Shown one piece after another: positions 25,301-34,300 of a stretch of DNA of 64,000 bases. Every line of letters starts with the position of its first letter. The stretch's first letter is position 1. Below the pieces are notes generated by a model. The model saw nothing but the letters and a program-made list of their open reading frames with translations. It searched no databases and had not been told where the DNA came from. Source of the DNA: Euptelea pleiosperma (taxonomy: Eukaryota; Streptophyta; Magnoliopsida; Ranunculales; Eupteleaceae). The stretch spans positions 47,517,893 to 47,581,892 of the forward strand of contig CM068544.1 of assembly GCA_035048495.1 (NCBI GenBank). The letters are read 5' to 3'. The position numbers and the translations under genes were made by a program.

Positions 25301-28300
25301 GAGCCCTTCCTCTTCTCTGATCGACCTCAAATTTTGAACACTAATAGTAGACCCATAAAACTACGTCATATAAAAAAAGCAAACCAATCTGATGGTCGGA
25401 TAACAAGATATAAGCTTCAGTACAGACCCCAATTTCTGTGACGGTGACTGCACATAACTGAAAAAATCATTAACAGCCCTTATTTTCTCTTATATCGTTT
25501 CTTGAGTTTTAGAGCTCTCCCACTGAAGACATTGCTTAGAAGACAAACTCAAGCTTACAAGGAGAATAAAGCCATTATTCTCGAGTAATCTTGACAATTA
25601 TATTTGCTTCAGTCCCTCCTTGGAAAGAACTTGACCTCGAGTTTGTTTTGCTGTATTCCCGTCTTCTCTCATTGGTCTTTTCTTTGGTGGTAATTGATGA
25701 AGCAAACCCACAACTAACCAGGGTTTATCTCGAGTCTTCTTTTCATCATGATCCACTCAATGTCATACTGTTGAATTGTCTCCTCTATATATATGAGTGA
25801 TGACACATTAAAGGATTTCCATAGAAAAGAATCATCATATGCATTTTTGTGACTTAGACAATCTAACACAGTCTTCAAATAAATTTTTTTTGATAGGTAA
25901 ACAATTATTATTCACCCACCCCTCTATATAGATCTTTGCAATTAAAACTGATGAAAAGATACCCTTTAAGTAATCCTGATCCAACTATGATTTCAAATTA
26001 GAAACCATATACACAAAATGAACCTACCAGACATAAATTGAAATTAATAAAAAGTATATAAAAATGTGCACCAAGCTTGGCCGACTCCTCTATGTGGTTC
26101 CTTTGTTCAAAGTCAACACTTTGATTTTTATTTTTTTTGTTGATAAGTATAAGTTTATTGGAAAGAGGGAACAAGATTACATACACCTCGGCAAAAAGAG
26201 GTCGAGACGACCTTCTAGACCGAGGGCTGAAACAAAAGCAAAAACATCAATCCCTAGAACAAAAGTTGTCCATACAAAAAACAAAATCCTCGAAGAAGAG
26301 ACCCTTACATTCCGAGAAAGCCTTGTACCACAGAAAAAGTAAACCCTTAATGCTAAGGATGATGGAAGCCGTATCTTCGCTCCTTCAATGACCTTTTTGT
26401 TTCTTTCCTTCCACAGACCCCAAGTGATGGCAAAGGGCAATATCTTCCAAAGAATGCTGCCTCTGGAGGAAAAAGCTTTAGACCGCCAGTTCAGGATAAG
26501 GGTTAAAAGAGAGCCCGACATCACCCAGCACATCCCAAACTCTCTAAGGAAAGAAGACCACACCTCCTTGGCCACTTCACAATGAAGTAGAAGATGATCG
26601 ACTATTTCCCCACTATGGTGGCACATCTAGCAATAGTCAGTGATGATAATACCCCTAGATCGAAGGTGGTCCACTGTCAAAATCTTATATAGAGAAGCCT
26701 CCCAAGTGAAAAAAGTGACCTTGGAGGGGACATAGGAACACAAAATCATAGAAGCGGGGAAGTTAGGCCCTTCTGGAGAAAGTAAGGCCTCGTAGTGAGA
26801 TCGAACAGAGATAGAACCGCTTTTAGATCACTTCCAAATAATCTTCGAGTAGTTGATTGACAGCCCTTCCTCTTTTCCGATCGACCTTAATTTTTTATTT
26901 TTTTTGATAAGTATAAAATTCATAAAAATGGAAAAAAGCCAATCAAAAGCAAGATACAAAGCTAAAGAAGTCGAGATGACCTACATCAAGCTAAGAAAAG
27001 CAAATGCAAAAACAAGGCAAAGGAACCGAACACACTAACTCCCATCCCTAGAACAAAGGATATCCCAGAGAAACACAAAATCTTCGAAAAACAAGCCCTT
27101 ACACTCCAAAAGCACTTTAGACCACAAAAATATCATCCCCCTTAATATTGAGGATGATCGAAGGCAAATCTTCGCTCTTGCCCTCGAAGACTAAGATTCC
27201 TCTTCCTCCACAAACCCCAGTAAATCGCAAAAGGAAGAAGCCGCCACAAGATCCACCCTCTAGAGGAAAAGGCCTTGGAATTCCAATTGAAGAGAAGGTC
27301 CAAAATAAATCCCGTCATAATCCAACTCATCCTGAACTCCGAAAGGAACGAAATCCAAACCTCCCTAGCAACATCACAATGCAACAACAAGTGGTTAACT
27401 GATTCCTCGCAATGCTTGCACATCAAACAATAATCCACAATGACATGGTTCAAAGTTTCGGTCAAAACGAAAACATTTTGTTCGTTTCGTTTCGGTTTCG
27501 CTATAGGATGAAAGTCACGAAACTACATAGGTTTTGGTTGGTTTCGTCTAAAACTGAACAATACTCTTGATACATTTCGGTATGCCCATGAACGATACTG
27601 AAATGATACCGTGTACTTTGAACCATGCACAATGATGATCCCTCTGGAAATCAAGTGATCCACCGTGACACCGTCAAAATCTTCTCTAGCACAGCTGTTC
27701 ATAAAAAGAACGCAATCTTGTAAGGAAGTCTAGAACTACACACCAAAAACTTAGGACTACTTCATATCCAAAAATGAGACTAATCCGACGGTCGAATGAC
27801 AAGATAAGATGCAGTTCAGATCCCAATTTCTTTACTGCACATAATTGGAAAAATCAACAGCTATCCCCATTTCTTCTTATACTGTTTCTTGAGTTTTAGA
27901 GTTCTCCTACTGAAATTGTTTCTCAGAAGACAGACTTAGGATTACAAGGAGATTTAAGCCATTATTCTCGAGTAGTCTTGGCAAATTTTATTTGTATCAA
28001 TGTGGCTGACCAAATAGTTGTGCCGAGGCTTTGATGATGGTGATGATGATGAATCAGTTGCAAATGCCTGCTATATCATAATGCTTGCCGCTCTATAGCA
28101 TCCCTACCAACTTTACGCTAATGCTGAAAAGAACTTTTGTTTGTATTATATTTATATGCATACTGTTGGTATTCTGTTGGAGACTAGAAGTCCCGTTGCA
28201 TCTGGTAATTGATAGCATTGGACCTTTATTTTGTTCCACTGAATCTGTTCCATTAACTTCCTTTTTCTAGGTAAGTTGCTTTATATTCACCTATGAACGA

Positions 28301-31300
28301 GAATGGTTCACTGATAGCTTTCATCAGTATGTAATCCAGACCAAACTTTATAATTATGTGCTCATTGCAATCTGTACAGGATTCTGATATGGAAAAGCCT
28401 TCAAATGAACAGCAATTGGCAAGCACTGTCACTAAGGAAATTCCCTCTGATACTCAACAGTTATGCTCTGTGCCAAGTACACCATCCTCTTCAATTTCCG
28501 AGGCGCAACGATGCATGTCACTGTATTTTGCCCTCTGTACCAAGGTACTGTTTATGTTTTGCTGTATATAGTTCATCTTCTAATTGATTCTTAGTCTGTA
28601 GCTACCAATGGTTAGATCATACTCTAAAGATAGTGGTATTTTCACTTCAACCAACGTTTACTGATGCACCCTGTTCCACAGAAGCACTCCCTTTTTCGGC
28701 AAATTTTTGTTATCTATAAAAGCATACCGAAGGCTGTTAAGCAGGTTCTGTTCTAAAATATCATTTTCCCCACCATTATCTTATTTAGAGATTACCTCAA
28801 AATTTTCTTCTGAGTATGTTTCTAATTAATAATATAGTGCAGGCAGTTCATCGCCATATCCCAATATTAGTTCGCACTATAGGCTCTTCATCTGAGCTTC
28901 TTGCCATTATTTCTGATCCACCAACTGGAAGTGAGAGCCTTCTAATGCAGGTTTGATAATTATATATTTTATTCAACACATGATGTGGCCAAGATGAAAG
29001 CAACACTATGCATTTATTGTTGTTCCTTGAAACAGGTTTTACATATATTAACTGATGGGACAATTCCTTCACCAGAACTAATATTTACTGTTAGAAGGTT
29101 ATACGACATAAAACTAAAGGTAGAACCTATCATCTTTCATAATTATTGAAACAAATAATATAAAAAACCTTTTCCTCATACACATTGTTTTTTGTTGATT
29201 GCAGGATGTAGAGATTCTCATTCCGATATTGCCATGTCTATCGAAAGATGAGGTTTCTTTGGTTCATCTTCCTTTTTGTCATTTTAGATAATCTTCTCCC
29301 ATTTATTTTTCTCTGTTGCCTTGTTTATAATTAATGTTGGTCTAGGTCTTCTTTTTCCCTCTCCTCCTTTTGTTATGTATTATTGACTAGTTCGTTTGCT
29401 AGGTCCTACCAATTTTTTCCCAGCTTGTTAACCTTCCACTGGATAAGTTCCAAGCGGCACTTGCTCGCATGCTACAGGTACCTCTCTCCTAAGTTCTCCA
29501 CTTGTAAAATATTTTTCTATTATATGTTCATGTGAGTATGATTATTCTCTAAATATCGATATTGCTTTAGTTACTGAATTTGCCTTTATTTTGGACTATT
29601 CTAGAAAACCGAAGTGTGCAGATTGTAGTATGATTTTTTTGATAGACGGGTTTGGATTTAGCTTGTGTTGTTTTCTCCATTTTCTGATTGGAAATTGATC
29701 ATTGTCTTGGTAGTAAGCTGATATAATGTCATGCGAAATTTTTTTTTTTTTTGATAAGTATAAACTTTATTGGAAAAAGAAAACAGAAGTACAGCCCAAA
29801 GGGTCAAGAGCGGATCACAAAGCTGGCAAAAACTGGAGCAAAACAAAAAAACAAAAAACAATTACTACACAGCGTCTCTAAAACAAAGGCAATCTCATCT
29901 ACCAACGAAGTCCTCAAAAAAAAGCCCATGGCATTCAAGGAACGCTTTAGACGAAAAAACAACAAACCCTTAAATGTTAAGTAAGATGACACTGTCCAGC
30001 CCTTATTCTTTTCCTTCGAACACTCACCAATTCCTTTCTTTCTAGAGTACCCAGCAAACCGCAAAAGGAATGGGACGCCATAAAATCTTGCCTCTAGTTG
30101 AAAAAGCATTAGTGTACCAACTGGAAGTAAGCTCCAAAATCGACTGAGGGAGAACCCATAGCATTTCCAAATCACGCAAAAATACCATCCAAACTGCCCT
30201 CGCCACATCACAATGTATAATGCCATGCGAATTCAAACTATGGATATGGAATAATGACGTCATTAATTGTCATGATGTCATTATTCCCATTTCCAAACTT
30301 TGTATTACTATGGTATTGTACTACCTTACGACCAAGGCTATCATATAAATTGGCCTTTCTGATTGGTGAACTTATATTTCAAACTGCTCCACAGTAGTAG
30401 ATTTTTTTCTCACATCTCTCAAGTTCATCAGTTTTTACTTCTGAATTATGTGGTTCTCGAGGGAAAATAATTGAAGCAATCTGTTTTCTCATCGTTTTGT
30501 GCACTAATGCAATTTAACATTTAGCTTATTATTGTGCATTAATGCAGTTTATTCTTTTCGAAACAAAATTAATAGTGAGCTCTTGATCTCAATAGTCTAT
30601 TTTTACCAAATTGAGCAGAAAAACATTTACAAGTATGATAAACCATGATATAGATACTACAAATATAAATTGACTAATTGCCATATACATGGATTTCTTT
30701 CAAGTGTGTGAAGCACCAAGCATGTTCCTGAAGAAAAAGTGATCCAACAACAAAGTCAATATCTTCTCTGAATTGCAAAATATGCTAAAAAGCGAAAAAC
30801 ATATTAAATGTATTTGGGAAATATATTAAAATGGAATCTGAGGATATATGTACTACATATATGAACATATTTACTTAAATACATTTGTTAAGCTCCCTAT
30901 GCCTCCTAGTTGTTGGGGTTCAGACTTTCTTTGGTACCATGTGGAAGAAAGGAAGAATAAGATGCTAGACAGAAGAAACTAGGATCTTAGTTGTATGAAT
31001 TGACTATCCCATCTTTATTCGCAAAAACAAAACAAAAATGAAATAATGTTATTTAGTAGTATACTAATTAGAATAAAATATAGTCTAAATTACAAATATG
31101 CCCTCATAATCCAATATATGCAATACTCAAAACCAACTTCCCGCACTTCCAAATTCTTGCTCCTCCTTTATGAGTGACTGCTAGGTTCAAAATAATCAGG
31201 GTTAAGCCTTTAGGTCATCTGGCTGATGCCCTAAATGGCGGTGGCAGATCCAAATCCAGCCTACTGGAAAAAAAATGAAAGAAGGAAATAAAAAGTTGCA

Positions 31301-34300
31301 GAGTGTATGAAGGCGGTGATTTGGCTATTATCTATGACAGGAAACAACAAATTGAATGAGAAGAGAATTGATTTATGTAAGTTGATGAAAACCAAAGGTA
31401 TGGTTACTGATTGAGCTTGTAGTGAACTAGAAATCTCACCGTGTTCAACTTGGTGGATCTGTGACTGCCATGGAGGTGAGGTGAAGAAGCAAGCAAGGAG
31501 GTGAATCAGATTTTGGATGTAAGAAACAAGAGAACGTGGTTTTTATGGCCAATATTTGGTTTAAACTGACGGACAGGCCTTTGGATGAAATTTGTAAAAG
31601 AGCAGATTGGAGACCGTACAGGTTGCATAGATGATGATGCTTGATAAACTCACTATTCGGGTTCCTTTTGAATTGCGGCTGTTCTTTTCTTCTTCTTATT
31701 CTGCTTCCTTTTTTCTTTTATCATATATACACCCGGGTGCCCCACATGGTGGTCATGTTGGACAATCCAACCACACTGAGTTGTCCTTGCACAGTGAGAT
31801 CATCAGCACTAGTATTTTCTTGGTATTTTGTCAATCAGTTTTATGTTCACATTTGTAATGGAAATATTACTCTGCAGGGATCATCTCAATCTGGTCCAGT
31901 CCTTACTCCAGCTGAAGTGTTAATTGCTATCCACGGGATAGATCCTGAGAGAGATGGGATACCCTTGAAGAAGGCATGTTCTCCCCCTCCCCTCCCCCCA
32001 AAAAATCTGCTTTAAGCGGCTTAGCTAAGTAAACACTGTCCTGTGCACAGGTCACGGATGCATGCAATGCTTGTTTTGAGCAACGGCAAGTCTTCACACA
32101 ACAAGTTTTAGCGAAGGTCTTGAATCAATTAGTATGTAACTATGAAAACTTGATAACTTCTTTTAATAAGATTTCCAATTTTCACTGATTTATTTCATCA
32201 CTGACCAAGAATGTCCATTTCAGGTTGAGCAGATTCCTCTTCCCTTGTTGTTCATGCGTACGGTCTTACAGGCGATTGGTGCTTTCCCAGCCCTGGTGAG
32301 AACTAGGAGGCAGATTTGCTTTCTGCCGTTTAAGGCGGTCTTAAGGCGTACCGTCAGTTTACAATTTCTGAAATTAAAGACAAAATAAAACACCTATTTC
32401 TGATTTATGGCCTGTTTGGATGTGCTTAGGCCTGAATAGCAAACAAGATAAGCAGCAAAACATTTGAGAAAAGAACACTTCTTGTCAAAATGGCGCAACA
32501 CGATTTTGGGGTACTCTTTGCGTGCTGTGAATTACAAGTCAAAAAATGGCGCCGTCTAAATGAATGGAATCCCAAATCTGTGTTGTCGCACATAAAATAA
32601 TGCCATCCAAATGCCAGGAATCCTTAATTTAATTTCTCGCAAATTAAACTAATAGCGGCAACTCTTATATGGGGTTCATGTAAATGGTAGGGCTGCAACT
32701 TGGGCGGGTTGGTTGGGTTAGCAGTCAACCCTAGCTTCAGAGCATTCAGCTTGAGTCTGAGCCCAGCCTAAGATCAGGCCTGAGATGTTCATCCTGAGCT
32801 CAAATCGATTGGGTTGGGTCGGATCGGAGTTGATGACTGCAATTACACTGAATCTCAGAACAAACAAATTCCTCAATGGAACAGCTAATAAAATGAACCC
32901 AGTTAACGAGCAAAAATCCGACAAAAAACCTAACCAATCTAATTTAAGAAGCATGCACAAAACCAAATGAATCATCCTCCAAAATAATCAGAACCCACAT
33001 GCATTTCCTGAACATAGAGCAGAAAAATCAACTAAGTTCCACAGAGAAACAGCTAACTGTATCGACCCAGTTCACGAACAAAAAATCGAAAATAACAAAC
33101 GATCAAATTTAAGAAGCAAGAATAGAAACCATGGAACAAGGATCTCAAGCTATTTATGTCTCATCCCTCTTAAACATAACTTATATATATATAGTCCGCC
33201 ATGGTGGGACTCGGGTTGACCCAAGCTAAAAAGCCAACCCAAGCCCATCCGAATGCGGGTTGAGCTATCGGGCTCGGGTTGGGCCTGCCCTAGATGCAGC
33301 CCTAGTAAATGGTCCCTTATATCATTTATTAGGTAGACAATTTAGGCAATTGTCAACTGGCTTGTAGAACGAACCAAGACAATTTCCATTTCATATAAAT
33401 ATATTTAAGAAAATAAAATTACAAAAGATTCTTTGTTGGACAAGAGTTTCAAGTCAAGTCAAACCTGAAACTCTTGCTAGGGGTTTGGATTGATTCTGCT
33501 AGGTCACAACTGAGGACAACACATAGTTAAGTTAACCAGTATTTTGTGGTCTATGGAAAATATCAGGAGCCCATTTGCGGAGATCCTTTGTTTTACATTA
33601 TTTTTTTTTCTGGTTCCTCTCTTTTGTTACTGGTGAATTGCAAATTGAGAAGTTTGACCCCATTTTGGTGCATTCAACTGATAATTTCCTACTCATCTTA
33701 GAAGATAGGCCATTTACTGCATTTTTCGTACCTTTGATTTCATTTCTTTTTTTTACATGTGGTTGACTTGGAAATTGTAGGTTGACTTTATAATGGAGAT
33801 CCTCTCTCGTCTTGTAACCAAGCAGGTGATCATATTTGATCTGATGTGCTAATTTTAACTCAATTACTGGTTTGTGCTTATGTAACTATATATTTATGGA
33901 TTGATGCAGATATGGAAATACCCAAAGTTATGGGTTGGGTTTTTGAAGTGCGCTCTCCTGACAAAACCTCAGTCATTCAGTGTGTTGCTTCAGGTGGGTT
34001 CTACCTGTTATACTGCATCATAAATTCTAAAAACAGTAGTCTTTTGAATTCCAGCCAGTATTTTGCCCTTGATGCTGACTTGGCCAGCATCTCCTCATCC
34101 TAAATTTCAAGCTTCTTTAACTGTGTTTATGATGTAGTGGGATCCAAACCCTAGACCCTAGATTGCAATTTTGGTTTTAGGATTCTTCCAGCTGCCAGGA
34201 TTGTTGACTTAGAGTAATTATCCAGCTGCCACAAGGTCTGGGAAGACATAATGGTTTAGAATGAGTGCTGTTTAGTTTGTACTAGAAGTTGTCATCAATT

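Larger units (their letters stand above)
24897..28062 (+). repeat. Paired direct repeats (LTR-like) flanked by a duplicated LINE tail
   Basis: Block B (about 25010-25600) is repeated as B' (about 25905-28003), where B' is interrupted by two antisense L1 insertions (about 26126-26845 and 26891-27745). Matching words include TATATAGATCTTT, AAGTCAACACTTTGATTTT, CCCTTCCTCTT, CAAGATA and GCCATTATTCTCGAGTA. Outside the pair lies the same RTE tail segment on both sides (24897-24948 and 28005-28062). The arrangement is A-B-x-B'-A'. B and B' may be LTRs of a small element or products of a segmental duplication. Confidence 0.75.

Noticed and set aside
26177..26626. A 149-codon open frame as a host gene
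   Set aside because: It is the C-terminal zf-RVT part of an antisense L1 LINE with its poly(A) tail.
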